Below are positions 45,995-54,925 of a stretch of DNA of 64,000 bases, in pieces. Each line of letters begins with the position of its first letter. Position 1 is the stretch's first letter. Made by a program: the position numbers and the translations under genes. The DNA comes from Duganella sp. CF517 (GTDB taxonomy: Bacteria > Pseudomonadota > Gammaproteobacteria > Burkholderiales > Burkholderiaceae_D), in the NCBI RefSeq assembly GCF_900110275.1, contig NZ_FODC01000003.1:806001-870000 (forward strand), written 5' to 3'. Under the pieces are notes generated by a model. The model made no database searches. It was given only the letters and a program-made list of their open reading frames with translations, and was not told where the DNA came from.

Positions 45995-46018
45995 GGGGTC
46001 AGTGCCGACATTCGGACA
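45995..46018 (+). repeat. Left inverted repeat of the RAYT element
   Basis: A 24-bp sequence beginning GGGGTCAGTGCC and ending ATTCGGACA whose exact reverse complement occurs twice on the right side of the transposase (46922-46945 and 46978-47001). It lies 56 bp upstream of the aldo/keto reductase start. Confidence 0.9.
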
Positions 46019-46078
46019 AAATTGAACCAATTTGAGACCGCACAGCTCGATGTTCTGCGAAAAAGCTAGCATCATAAA

Positions 46079-46954
46079 ATGACCCGACCTCTCCGACTTG
46101 AATTCGCAGGCGCCATCTACCATGTAACCTCAAGGGGCGACCGAAAAAACACGATCTTCCGGGACGATATCGACCGTTCTCGATGGATCGCCATCCTTGA
46201 ACTCGTATGCACGCGGTACAACTTTTCGGTGCTGGGATTTTGTCAAATGACAAACCACTACCACTTGATCGTGGAGACCGTCGAGGGCAATCTCTCGCAA
46301 GGCATGCGGCTACTCAACGGCTTGTACTCGCAATATTTTAATCGTCGACACGAACTTGTCGGTCACCTGTTTCAAGGCCGCTACAAGGCGATATTGGTGC
46401 AGCGCGAGACGTATTTGCTCGAACTCACCAGATACGTGGTGTTGAACCCGGTGCGTGCGGGCTTCGTGACGTCGCCGGATAGCTGGCGCTGGAGTAGTCA
46501 CAATTGCGTTATGGGAACGGTCCCGGCCCGCCCATGGCTGGATACGGCCGCCACGTTACGGCAGTTCGGGAGGGAGCGCGCGTCAGCGGTGGACGCTTAT
46601 GTCCGCTTCGTCATGGAAGGGATCGGCCACGAAAGCCCGCTGAAAAACGTTAGTCATCAATTGCTGCTCGGTGACCAAGCCTTCGTGACCGAGAATTCGG
46701 GCAGCGCACCGCGCGAGAAATTTCTTGCCGTTGCCAAGGCGCAGCGGCGTGCCGTCAGCCTGTCGTTGGAGGAATATCAGGTGCGATATCCAAATCGGCA
46801 CGAGGCCATGGCGCACGCGTACCACTCCACCGCTTATACGATGGAACAGATAGCGGCCCATTTCAGCGTCTCGTCGAAGACCGTGAGCAGAGCGGTGAAC
46901 GCGACCACACCGATCGGCTCGTGTCCGAATGTCGGCACTGACCCCGAGGAATAG
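46079..46954 (+). CDS. REP-associated tyrosine transposase (RAYT, Y1 type)
   Basis: 291 residues. An N-terminal Y1 transposase domain with the opening RLEFAGAIYHVTSRGDRKNTIF, split here by its features GAIYHVTSRG and the HuH motif NHYH (His60-Tyr61-His62), and the probable catalytic Tyr119 in LTRYVVLNPVRAG. A C-terminal helix-turn-helix (MEQIAAHFSVSSKTVSRAV) follows. It cleaves single-stranded DNA at REP hairpins. The last 13 or so residues (IGSCPNVGTDPEE) are encoded by the right REP copy, so the repeat overlaps the gene end. No strong ribosome site; ATG 46079 is the first Met. Confidence 0.92.
   Translation: MTRPLRLEFAGAIYHVTSRGDRKNTIFRDDIDRSRWIAILELVCTRYNFSVLGFCQMTNHYHLIVETVEGNLSQGMRLLNGLYSQYFNRRHELVGHLFQGRYKAILVQRETYLLELTRYVVLNPVRAGFVTSPDSWRWSSHNCVMGTVPARPWLDTAATLRQFGRERASAVDAYVRFVMEGIGHESPLKNVSHQLLLGDQAFVTENSGSAPREKFLAVAKAQRRAVSLSLEEYQVRYPNRHEAMAHAYHSTAYTMEQIAAHFSVSSKTVSRAVNATTPIGSCPNVGTDPEE
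46905..46946 (+). repeat. Right REP repeat, copy A (inside the transposase 3' end)
   Basis: A 42-bp block beginning CCACAC and containing GATCGGCTCG, then the reverse complement of the left 24-bp repeat. Same block, one base different, at 46961-47002; the two are 56 bp apart in period. Confidence 0.88.
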
Positions 46955-46960
46955 TTATGC

Positions 46961-47002
46961 CCACACAGATCGGCTCGTGTCCGAATGTCGGCACTGACCC
47001 CG
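46961..47002 (+). repeat. Right REP repeat, copy B
   Basis: Direct repeat of 46905-46946, ending 7 bp before the livF stop codon. Its hairpin-forming potential at the 3' end of the liv transcript could influence message decay. Confidence 0.88.
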
Positions 47003-47008
47003 GGGTGG

Positions 47009-47731
<723 letters not shown>

Positions 47732-47742
47732 GTCTGTCCTCG

Positions 47743-49692
47743 TTAGTGTGCCGCAGGCGCCGCCGTGCCGCCGTGTTCTTCGCTGCTGCCGCCCAGATAA
47801 GCCTCGATCACCTTCGGATCGCTTTGCACCGCCGCCGGCGCGCCCTCGGCGATCTTTTGGCCGAAGTCCAGCACCGTGACGGTGTCGGACAGCGCCATCA
47901 CCACGTCCATGTGGTGCTCGATCAGGATGATGGTGATGCCGTGGTCGCGGATCTTGCGGATGATCGCCATCAGCTCCTTGATGTCCGGCGCGGTCAGGCC
48001 GGCCGCCGGTTCGTCGAGCAGCAGCAGGCGCGGACTGAGTCCCAGCGCGCGGCCGATCTCCAGCAGCCGCTGTTTGCCGTACGGGAGGTTGCGCGCTTCC
48101 TCGTTGGCCATCGCCGTCAGGCCGACGAACTCCAATATGCTGGCGGCGCGGTCGCGCGCGGCGCGCTCCTCGCGCTTGTAACGCGGCGTTTGCAGCATCA
48201 CGTCCAGCACATTCGATTTAAAGGTGTTGTGCAGGCCGACCAGGACGTTCTCGGTGGCCGTCATCTCGCCGAACAGCTGCACGTTCTGGAAGGTGCGCGC
48301 GACCCCGCCCAGCGCGATCTCCGACGGCGTGCGGCCCGAGATGACCGCGCCGGAGAACTTGACCTGGCCGGCGGTCGGTTTGTAGATCCCGGTCAGCACG
48401 TTCATCATCGTGCTCTTGCCCGAGCCATTGGGACCGATCAAGCCGTGCACCGAACCCTGGATCACGTGCATGTCGACCTGGTTGAGCGCCTTGAGGCCGC
48501 CGAACTGCATCAGCACCTGGTTCACGTCGAGCAGCGTTTCTCCGGCGTTGCCGCCCTTGGCGCGCGCGAACGCTTCCGCGCCGCTGGCCTGCACCGCCTT
48601 GGCGTGCGCCGCCCCCCTGCCCAGCAAGCCTTTGAGGAAGCCGACAATGCCGTCCTGCAGATAGTAGACGACGAATAGCGTCATTAAACCGAAGACGGTC
48701 AGGCGCCAGTCGACGATGTTCTCCAGCTTGGACGAGAAGGCGGCCATGCCGATCGTCGCCACCAGCGGCACCAGCACGCCGCGCAGCGTGGCGCGCTTCT
48801 TGGCCAGCATGAACGCGGAGCCGATCACGCCCAGCACGGCGGCGGCGACGGCGATCTTGCGGAACAATTCGATGTCCGCCAGAAGGCTGGGCAGCATGAC
48901 GACGATCAGCGCGCCGATCAGCGCCCCGGAGCGCGTCTTGCGGCCGCCCATGATCACCGCCAGCAGGAACAGTATGGTCAACTCGAAGTTGTAGGTGTTG
49001 GGCGAGATGTACTCCTCCGAATACGCGTACAGGCTGCCCGCCAGCCCGGCGAATCCGGCGCTGATGATGAAGGCGTAGACCTTGTAGCGGTACACCGAGA
49101 CGCCCATGCAGTCGGAGGCGATCGGGCTGTCGCGCAGCGCTTCGAAGGCGCGGCCAAGGTTGGACTTCAATATCCGGTGCACCACGATCAAGGAGACCAC
49201 CATCAGCGCGGCGCACATATAGTAGTACTCGACTTCATCCAGCTTGTGGCCGAATACCTCCGGCTTGGACAACTTCAGCCCCATCGGCCCTTCGGTCAGG
49301 AAGGTCATTTCGTTGATCAGGATCTGGATGATGGTGCCGAAGGCCAGCGTCACCATTGCCAGATAGGGTCCGGTCACGCGCAATGCCGGCAGCGCCAGCA
49401 CGGCGCCGAACAGCGCCGCCCCCAGCACGCTGCCGGGAATCGCGATCCAGAACGGCGCGCCCAGTTTGAACACCAGCACCCCGGTGACATATGAGCCGAT
49501 GCCGAACAAGCCGGCGTGGCCGAGCGACACCTGGCCGGTGTAGCCGACCACGATATCGAGCCCGAACAGCAGGATCGCGTAAATCAAAATGGTTTCAAAT
49601 AGATGGATGTAGTAAGGGTTCGGGATCAGCACCGGATACAGCGCCAGCACCGCCAGACCCACCACGCTTGCCGCGACGATCGTCTTGTTCAT
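47743..49692 (-). CDS. livM: Fused branched-chain amino acid permease-ATPase (LivM-LivG)
   Basis: 649 residues in one frame: an N-terminal LivM permease (helices through about residue 330, GLDIVVGYTGQVSLGHAGLFGIGSY being its typical loop, with the features VSLGHAGLF and AFGTIIQ), a hydrophilic linker (about 345-385), then a LivG ATPase (GPNGSGKST near residue 418, LPYGKQRLLEIGRAL signature region, LLLLDEPAAGL). In E. coli these are separate genes. The fusion is common in some beta-proteobacteria and fixes one permease to one ATPase in the complex. Gene name livM covers both; livG is the second part. Confidence 0.93.
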   Translation of the reverse strand: MNKTIVAASVVGLAVLALYPVLIPNPYYIHLFETILIYAILLFGLDIVVGYTGQVSLGHAGLFGIGSYVTGVLVFKLGAPFWIAIPGSVLGAALFGAVLALPALRVTGPYLAMVTLAFGTIIQILINEMTFLTEGPMGLKLSKPEVFGHKLDEVEYYYMCAALMVVSLIVVHRILKSNLGRAFEALRDSPIASDCMGVSVYRYKVYAFIISAGFAGLAGSLYAYSEEYISPNTYNFELTILFLLAVIMGGRKTRSGALIGALIVVMLPSLLADIELFRKIAVAAAVLGVIGSAFMLAKKRATLRGVLVPLVATIGMAAFSSKLENIVDWRLTVFGLMTLFVVYYLQDGIVGFLKGLLGRGAAHAKAVQASGAEAFARAKGGNAGETLLDVNQVLMQFGGLKALNQVDMHVIQGSVHGLIGPNGSGKSTMMNVLTGIYKPTAGQVKFSGAVISGRTPSEIALGGVARTFQNVQLFGEMTATENVLVGLHNTFKSNVLDVMLQTPRYKREERAARDRAASILEFVGLTAMANEEARNLPYGKQRLLEIGRALGLSPRLLLLDEPAAGLTAPDIKELMAIIRKIRDHGITIILIEHHMDVVMALSDTVTVLDFGQKIAEGAPAAVQSDPKVIEAYLGGSSEEHGGTAAPAAH

Positions 49693-49695
49693 GGG

Positions 49696-50586
49696 TCAGA
49701 CCTTTTTGATGGCGGCTTTGCCGAACAGGCCGGACGGCTTGATCGCGAGCACCAGGAGCAGCAGCAGCAATCCCGGCACGTCCTTGTAGCCGGTCGAGAT
49801 GTAGTAGCCGGCCGTGGTTTCGGTAATCCCCAACAGCAGCCCGCCGACGATGGCGCCGACGCCGGAGGTCAGGCCGCCGATGATGGCGACGGCGAAGGCC
49901 TTGAGGCCGAGCGATGCGCCCATGGTGGCGCCGGTCAAGGTCAGCGGCGCCACCAGCACGCCGGCGAAGGCGGCGGTGGCCGACGACAGCGCGTACGAGA
50001 ACGTGATCACCATGCTGGTGTTGATGCCCATCAGCCCCGCCGCGTCGCGGTCGTTGGAGGTGGCGACGACGGCTTTGCCGTAGATCGATTTGCGGTTGAA
50101 GATTTCGACCGCCGCCATGATGGCCAGCGCGCCGACGATCACCGCCACCTGCATCGGCTGCACGTTGGCGCCGAAGATCTGGAACGGCGTGGAGCTGAGC
50201 GGCGATGGAAACGTCAGGTCGTCCTTGCCCCAGATGTTCTCGGCGACGTTCTTGAAGATGATGGCCAGCGCGATGGTCGACATGATCCAGCCGAACTCCG
50301 ACTTGATCTTGATAGCCGGCCGCACGCCTATCCATTCGACGAACATGCCCTGCAGCGCGCCGAAGATGATAACCAGGGGGATCATCAACAGATAGCTCAT
50401 GTAAGGGCCGCCGTGGATGGTGCCGACCAGGCTAAGGCCGACCAGCGCGCCAAGCATCAGCGATTCGCCCTGGCCGAAGTTGAGCGTGCCGGAGGTGGCG
50501 AACGTGAGCTGGTAGCCGAACGCGATGACGGCGTAGATCATGCCGAGCGCGATGCCGCTGAAGACGAGTTGTAACAGGATTTCCAT
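49696..50586 (-). CDS. livH: Branched-chain amino acid ABC transporter permease LivH
   Basis: 296 residues from the Met at 50586 (GGTGGA 6-11 bases upstream); an upstream Met in frame would add eight residues without a better site. The LivH permease has eight or so helices and the typical EILLQLVFSGIALGMIYAVIAFG start, here noted by LLQLVFSGIALG, plus LNFGQGESLMLGA and GGLTSGVGAIVGGLLLG. It pairs with the LivM half. The livM-livG ATG starts 3 bp after its stop. Confidence 0.94.
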   Translation of the reverse strand: MEILLQLVFSGIALGMIYAVIAFGYQLTFATSGTLNFGQGESLMLGALVGLSLVGTIHGGPYMSYLLMIPLVIIFGALQGMFVEWIGVRPAIKIKSEFGWIMSTIALAIIFKNVAENIWGKDDLTFPSPLSSTPFQIFGANVQPMQVAVIVGALAIMAAVEIFNRKSIYGKAVVATSNDRDAAGLMGINTSMVITFSYALSSATAAFAGVLVAPLTLTGATMGASLGLKAFAVAIIGGLTSGVGAIVGGLLLGITETTAGYYISTGYKDVPGLLLLLLVLAIKPSGLFGKAAIKKV

Positions 50587-50681
50587 GATGTCCACCACGG
50601 TGAGGAACACGAGAAAAAGGCCAGGCTTGAACGCTCAAGACTGGCCGGTGACGATGCGCCGCCTTATTTGCCCAACTTGCC

Positions 50682-51839
50682 TTACTTGACCGGAACGACT
50701 TTGCCGTCCTTGACTTCACCGAAGACGGTGATGTCGGCGGTAATGGCCTCGTGGTTATCCTTGCTGAATGGCTTGCTGTAGGACGTGACGACGCCTTCGA
50801 TCTTCTCGTTGAGGTTTTCCAGCGCCGCCTTGATCTTCGGGCCTTCGGTGGAATTGGCCTGCTTGATCGCGGCGGCCAGCAGGAAGATCGAATCGTAGCC
50901 CTGGGCGGCCGACACCGGCGACGGCATGCGCCCGCCCGGCGGGTTGTAGGCCTTCACGTAAGCGTCGATGAAGGCTTTGCGCTTGGGCGTGGTGGCCTCC
51001 TGGATGAACGTTTGCGGCATGCGGGTGCCGTTGCCGTTCTTGCCGGCGTTGTCGATGAAGTTCCCCATCGACAGCGTCCAGCTGCCGATCATCGGCACTT
51101 TCCAATTCAGCTTTTCCATGCCGTTGGCGATCTGCGCGAGCTCCGGGCCGATGCCGTAGGTGAGCACCACTTCGGCGCCGGCCTGCTTGGCCTTGAGCAG
51201 CTGCGCCGTCATGTCGACGTCCTTGATATTGTATTTTTCGGTGGCGACGGCCTTCATGCCCTTTTTATCGAGCGCCTTCTCCAGATCCTCGCGCCCCAAC
51301 TGGCCGTAGTTGGTGGAGTCGGCCAGGATGGCGACCTTTTTGAACTTGCGGTTGTCGACCGCCTCCTGGATGATCATCTGCGACTGGATTTGATCGTTGG
51401 CGGCATTGCGGAAGATGTAGTTCTCCGGCTTGTCGGCGAACTGCTTGGTGATGATCGAGCCGGTGGCGACGTTGTTCATGACCGGGATCTTGGCTTCCTG
51501 GTAGAAGCGCTGCGACGCCAGCGCGACGCCGGTGTTGATGTAGCCGACGGTGGCGACCACCTTCTCCTTGTTGATCAGTTCCTGGGCGATCTGCACGCCG
51601 CGTTCCGGTTTGGCTTCGTCGTCGCGCTCGACGATCTGCAACTGGCGGCCCAGCACCCCGCCCTTGGCGTTGATGTCGGCCACGGCCAGCTTGACGCCGT
51701 CACGCATGGACACGCCCATCGGCGCCGAGCCGCCGGTGAACGGACCGGCCACGCCGATCTTGATGGGGTCCGCCGCCATGGCGGAAGAAGAGAAACCGAG
51801 TACCAATGCAGCGGCCAGCAAATTCAGTTTGAAATCCAT
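50682..51839 (-). CDS. livK: Branched-chain amino acid periplasmic binding protein
   Basis: 385 residues with a signal peptide (about 1-22, LLAAALVLGFSSSAMA). Two-lobe periplasmic binding protein of the Leu/Ile/Val family: KIGVAGPFTGGSAPMG at the mature start, VVATVGYINTG and VFRNAANDQIQSQ-type motifs, and KVPMIGSWTLSMGNF. It hands leucine, isoleucine, valine or a related amino acid to LivH/M. AGGAGA precedes the ATG. First gene of the operon, separated from livH by 95 bp. Confidence 0.93.
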   Translation of the reverse strand: MDFKLNLLAAALVLGFSSSAMAADPIKIGVAGPFTGGSAPMGVSMRDGVKLAVADINAKGGVLGRQLQIVERDDEAKPERGVQIAQELINKEKVVATVGYINTGVALASQRFYQEAKIPVMNNVATGSIITKQFADKPENYIFRNAANDQIQSQMIIQEAVDNRKFKKVAILADSTNYGQLGREDLEKALDKKGMKAVATEKYNIKDVDMTAQLLKAKQAGAEVVLTYGIGPELAQIANGMEKLNWKVPMIGSWTLSMGNFIDNAGKNGNGTRMPQTFIQEATTPKRKAFIDAYVKAYNPPGGRMPSPVSAAQGYDSIFLLAAAIKQANSTEGPKIKAALENLNEKIEGVVTSYSKPFSKDNHEAITADITVFGEVKDGKVVPVK

Positions 51840-52050
51840 TTGTCATCTCCTGTTACAACGTTTTTATAGTAGTCGTACGCTGGAAAACGGGCTGGAAAGT
51901 TGCCCCCATCGATGACTCATTGTAGGGGAGACAACGGGGGCCAGCAACAGATACATGTGCGGCATTGCAGCACGCGTGCGGCCATGGCGGCCGCCCGCCG
52001 CGTGTAAGCAAGCAGTAAGGAAGGACCGGGAGAAGATGGCAGCGGAGGAT

Positions 52051-52089
52051 GACGGCGAAGGTTGACGGCGAAGGTCGACGGCGAAGCGC
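52051..52089. repeat. Three 13-bp tandem repeats
   Basis: GACGGCGAAGGTT, GACGGCGAAGGTC and GACGGCGAAGCGC follow one another directly, just past the stop of the Sel1-like gene and inside the 261-bp gap before livK. The rest of that gap shows no gene; it should contain the livK promoter. Confidence 0.8.
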
Positions 52090-52100
52090 GCCGCCGGATG

Positions 52101-52634
52101 CTACATGCCGCCGGCGGACTTTTGCTTCAAGGCGCGGTTGGCGAACCGCATCTGGGTCTCGGCAAGCGCTTCATTGCGCTCAAAACCCATCGAGCCGTCG
52201 CGCAGGCCGATGGCCATCGCCATCACCGCGTCCGGATACTCAAGATCGGCGGCCTTTTCAATCAGGCGGCGCGCGGTCTGCTCGTCGCGTTTGACGCCAT
52301 CGCCGCTCAGATACAGGTTCGCCAGCGCGAACATCGCCGCCGGCATCTGGCGCTTGGCGGCGAACTGCAACCACTGCGCGGCGGCCTTGGCGTCACGCGG
52401 TACGGACATGCCGTTCTGGTACATCATGCCGAGATAATAGGCGGCCTGGGGATCGCCGGCCTTGGCGGCCGCCGAGAACAGGGAAAACGCCTTCGGCAAA
52501 TCGGCACTCACGCCCTGGCCGCCGCGCAGGTACGAACGCGCCTCGTCCACCGGGGCCGCGCCGGCCGGGCCGACACCCGCAACCGCGGCCAGCAGCGTCA
52601 ATACCGCACATATCTTTCGCACGACAGGCACCAT
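52101..52634 (-). CDS. Sel1-repeat exported protein
   Basis: 177 residues from the Met at 52634, chosen for GGAGG 4-8 bases upstream (an earlier in-frame Met lacks one). Signal peptide to about residue 27 (AAVAGVGPAGA). Three Sel1-like helical repeats follow, for example AGDPQAAYYLGMMYQNGMSV and PAAMFALANLYLSGDGV. Sel1 proteins mediate protein contacts; the partner is unknown. The start is 11 bp after the stop of the 2',3'-cyclic-nucleotide phosphodiesterase gene, indicating one operon. Confidence 0.82.
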   Translation of the reverse strand: MVPVVRKICAVLTLLAAVAGVGPAGAAPVDEARSYLRGGQGVSADLPKAFSLFSAAAKAGDPQAAYYLGMMYQNGMSVPRDAKAAAQWLQFAAKRQMPAAMFALANLYLSGDGVKRDEQTARRLIEKAADLEYPDAVMAMAIGLRDGSMGFERNEALAETQMRFANRALKQKSAGGM

Positions 52635-52645
52635 GGATCCTCCAC

Positions 52646-54646
52646 TCACTTCGACAAGTCGATGGCGTACAGCGCGAAGCCCTTGCCGCCGCCATCATCC
52701 GGTTTGATCTGCGAGACCGAAGTAAGGCCCGCATCCTTGGCCACTTCGATCATGTTGGGCGGCGCGTGGAACACCACCGCGCCCTTGGTCGCCACCGGCG
52801 CGAAGCGCCAGCTCCGGGTCGAGCCATGGCGCGCGCGGGTCAGGGTCTTGGCCAGCTTGATGTAGGAGATCAGCACATCGCGGCTGCTGTCGGGCGCCGA
52901 AATCACCGTCTTGCCGCCATCGAGGCCGGGGAAATTGCCGCCGCCGCTGGCGCGGTAGTTGTTGGTCGCGACCAGGAACACCTGCGACGGCGCGACCGGC
53001 GCACCCTTATAGTGCAACGAGACGATGCGATCGCCGGCCGGCCTGGTGACGTCGATCCGGTAGCGCACATCGGCGCTGGTCAGCATGTCGAAGTTAAAGC
53101 TGGCGAACGAGGAATTGACCAGCTCCTGCTGCGCGGCGCTGGCGGGATCGATGCGGTTGAAACGCTCGGCGGACTTTTCCAGCCACGCTTTGAGCCCGGC
53201 GCCGTCCACCTTCACGGCGTGCAGCGCGTTCGGATACAAATACAAGTCGGCCGCGTTGTTGAGCGCCACGCCGCCCGCCTTGACATCGGTGTAGTCGCCC
53301 ACGCCCGCCGCGCCGGCCTTGAACGGCGACGCCATCGACAGCACCGGCAAACCCGCGTAATCCGGCAGGCTGGCCTTGACGTAGTTCGTTACATAATCGG
53401 TCTGCGCCTGGTTCACCAGCTCGATGGCGCTGACGTCGCCGACATCGGCGAAGTACGACGACATGCGGAAGTCGCTGGTGCCGATCGGCGCCTTCACATA
53501 GCGGATGGTCGCCTCGTGCTCGTCGGCGATCAGCGCGCCGAGCGCCGGGTCGGCGGCGATGTACGTGCGATCGGCATTGCGGGTGCCGCGCGCTTCGACC
53601 GTGGTGCGGCTTTTATCGACCACCCAGGCCTTGCCGTCGTACTTCAGCCGCAGGCCGATCACGCCCAAATGCTTGCCCCACAGGCTGGCCATCACGGCCG
53701 GCACGCCTTGCACGGTGCCCCGGGCCTTGTCCACGCCCGGCAAATTGAACGAATCGACCGTGCTGGCGGCGTCGGGGAACTGCTGGTGCGCGTGGCCGAT
53801 CAGCATCGCGTCGACGCCGGGCACCTGCGCCAGGTAGTAATTGGCGTTTTCCATCCCGGGCTTGTACGGGTCGCCATCGAGCCCGCCGTGCGAGATCGCC
53901 ACCACCAGATCGGCGCCCCGCGCGCGCATCTGCGGGATGTACTTCAGCGCCGTCTCGCGCACGCCTTCGGCGTAGACTTTACCGTCAAGCCAGTGCTTGT
54001 CCCACGACAGGATGCCCGGCGGCGCGAAGCCGATGATGCCGACCTTGATGGTGGCCGTCACCGGTTTGCCATCCGGACCGGTGGCGGCGATCCGGCGCGT
54101 GAGGATGCTATAGGGCGCGAACAGCGGCTGCCCGGTGCGGGCGCTGTAGATATTCGCCAGCACGATCGGGAAGGCCGGGCCGGCGCAGCGCGGGGCGTCG
54201 GCGGCGACGCCGTCGACATCGAAATGGCTGCCGGTGACCTGGTTCAGGTACGCCAGGCCGTAATTGAATTCGTGGTTGCCGATGCCGGCGCCGTCGACGC
54301 CGAGCAGGTTCATGGCCTTGTAGATCGCCGGCGGCTGGTCGCAGCCCACCGGGGAGACCAGCGCCTGGTAGTCGGCCAGCGCGGTGCCTTGCAGCGCGTC
54401 GCCGTTATCGAGCAGCAGATTGTTGGGGAATTCGGCGCGCGCCTGCCTGATCAAGGTGGCGGTGCGCTCCAGTCCCATCGACGGATCGGCGGTGAGCTTG
54501 TAGTAGTCGTAACCGAGCACGTTGGCGTGCAGGTCGGTCGTCTCCAAGAGCGCCAGGGTTGCCTCGGTGCCGGCCGGCGTCGCGCCATGCTGTGGCAGGC
54601 TGCCGCAGCCGATCAGCAAAATGGGCAGGACGATGGACGCGCGCAT
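52646..54646 (-). CDS. cpdB: 2',3'-cyclic-nucleotide 2'-phosphodiesterase / 3'-nucleotidase
   Basis: 666 residues from the Met at 54646, chosen because it opens a lipoprotein-type signal (LLIGCGS); the upstream open frame lacks this. A metallophosphatase domain shows TTDLHANV, NGDALQG, GNHEFNYG and GHAHQQFPD; a C-terminal 5'-nucleotidase domain follows. In E. coli CpdB is a soluble periplasmic enzyme that turns 2',3'-cyclic nucleotides into nucleosides; here it looks membrane-anchored. It is transcribed with the Sel1-like gene and divergently from prfB. Confidence 0.9.
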   Translation of the reverse strand: MRASIVLPILLIGCGSLPQHGATPAGTEATLALLETTDLHANVLGYDYYKLTADPSMGLERTATLIRQARAEFPNNLLLDNGDALQGTALADYQALVSPVGCDQPPAIYKAMNLLGVDGAGIGNHEFNYGLAYLNQVTGSHFDVDGVAADAPRCAGPAFPIVLANIYSARTGQPLFAPYSILTRRIAATGPDGKPVTATIKVGIIGFAPPGILSWDKHWLDGKVYAEGVRETALKYIPQMRARGADLVVAISHGGLDGDPYKPGMENANYYLAQVPGVDAMLIGHAHQQFPDAASTVDSFNLPGVDKARGTVQGVPAVMASLWGKHLGVIGLRLKYDGKAWVVDKSRTTVEARGTRNADRTYIAADPALGALIADEHEATIRYVKAPIGTSDFRMSSYFADVGDVSAIELVNQAQTDYVTNYVKASLPDYAGLPVLSMASPFKAGAAGVGDYTDVKAGGVALNNAADLYLYPNALHAVKVDGAGLKAWLEKSAERFNRIDPASAAQQELVNSSFASFNFDMLTSADVRYRIDVTRPAGDRIVSLHYKGAPVAPSQVFLVATNNYRASGGGNFPGLDGGKTVISAPDSSRDVLISYIKLAKTLTRARHGSTRSWRFAPVATKGAVVFHAPPNMIEVAKDAGLTSVSQIKPDDGGGKGFALYAIDLSK

Positions 54647-54751
54647 AGATATTAATGGTTGAACTGGCAATGGTTTGGGCCGGAGCACGGGGCGCGCACG
54701 GTATTTCTTTGCATCAATATACGCACCGAGTGGGTGCATATTTTATACCGT

Positions 54752-54769
54752 CTGTGACTGAAATGTCAG
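54752..54769 (+). promoter_or_regulatory. Pho-box-like direct repeat (tentative)
   Basis: CTGTGAC-TGAA-ATGTCAG lies between cpdB and prfB. It resembles the PhoB consensus of two CTGTCAT repeats spaced by four bases (five of seven matching in each), and it contains a TGAC..GTCA inverted repeat. Given a phosphorus-scavenging enzyme 106 bp away this is worth noting, but the match is weak. Confidence 0.25.
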
Positions 54770-54925
54770 TATTTTACAACTTAGCCTTGACTGCCGGTAT
54801 GCAAGAGCCGTGCCCACCAGGCATTTCGCGAAGGGCGTTTTGCTGGCGCCGACAGACAAGCGCCCGGCAACACCCCTCATCCGGTATAATCCAAGGTTTG
54901 ATTTCAGCCTAGAGAAGAAGAAAAC

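Larger units (their letters stand above)
45995..47001. mobile_element. REP-associated tyrosine transposase element (REPtron-like)
   Basis: A unit of about 1.0 kb: one left 24-bp repeat, the transposase gene (46079-46954) and two right copies in opposite orientation. RAYT transposases act on palindromic REP sequences rather than on terminal inverted repeats of a normal insertion sequence. No target duplication was identified. Insertion separates the aldo/keto reductase from the liv operon. Confidence 0.75.

Noticed and set aside
47743..49692. LivM-LivG as two genes with an unseen stop
   Set aside because: One uninterrupted frame with a hydrophilic linker and no start codon plus ribosome site before the ATPase part.
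52766..54655. A 629-residue + strand frame over cpdB
   Set aside because: Antisense shadow of a well-supported phosphodiesterase.
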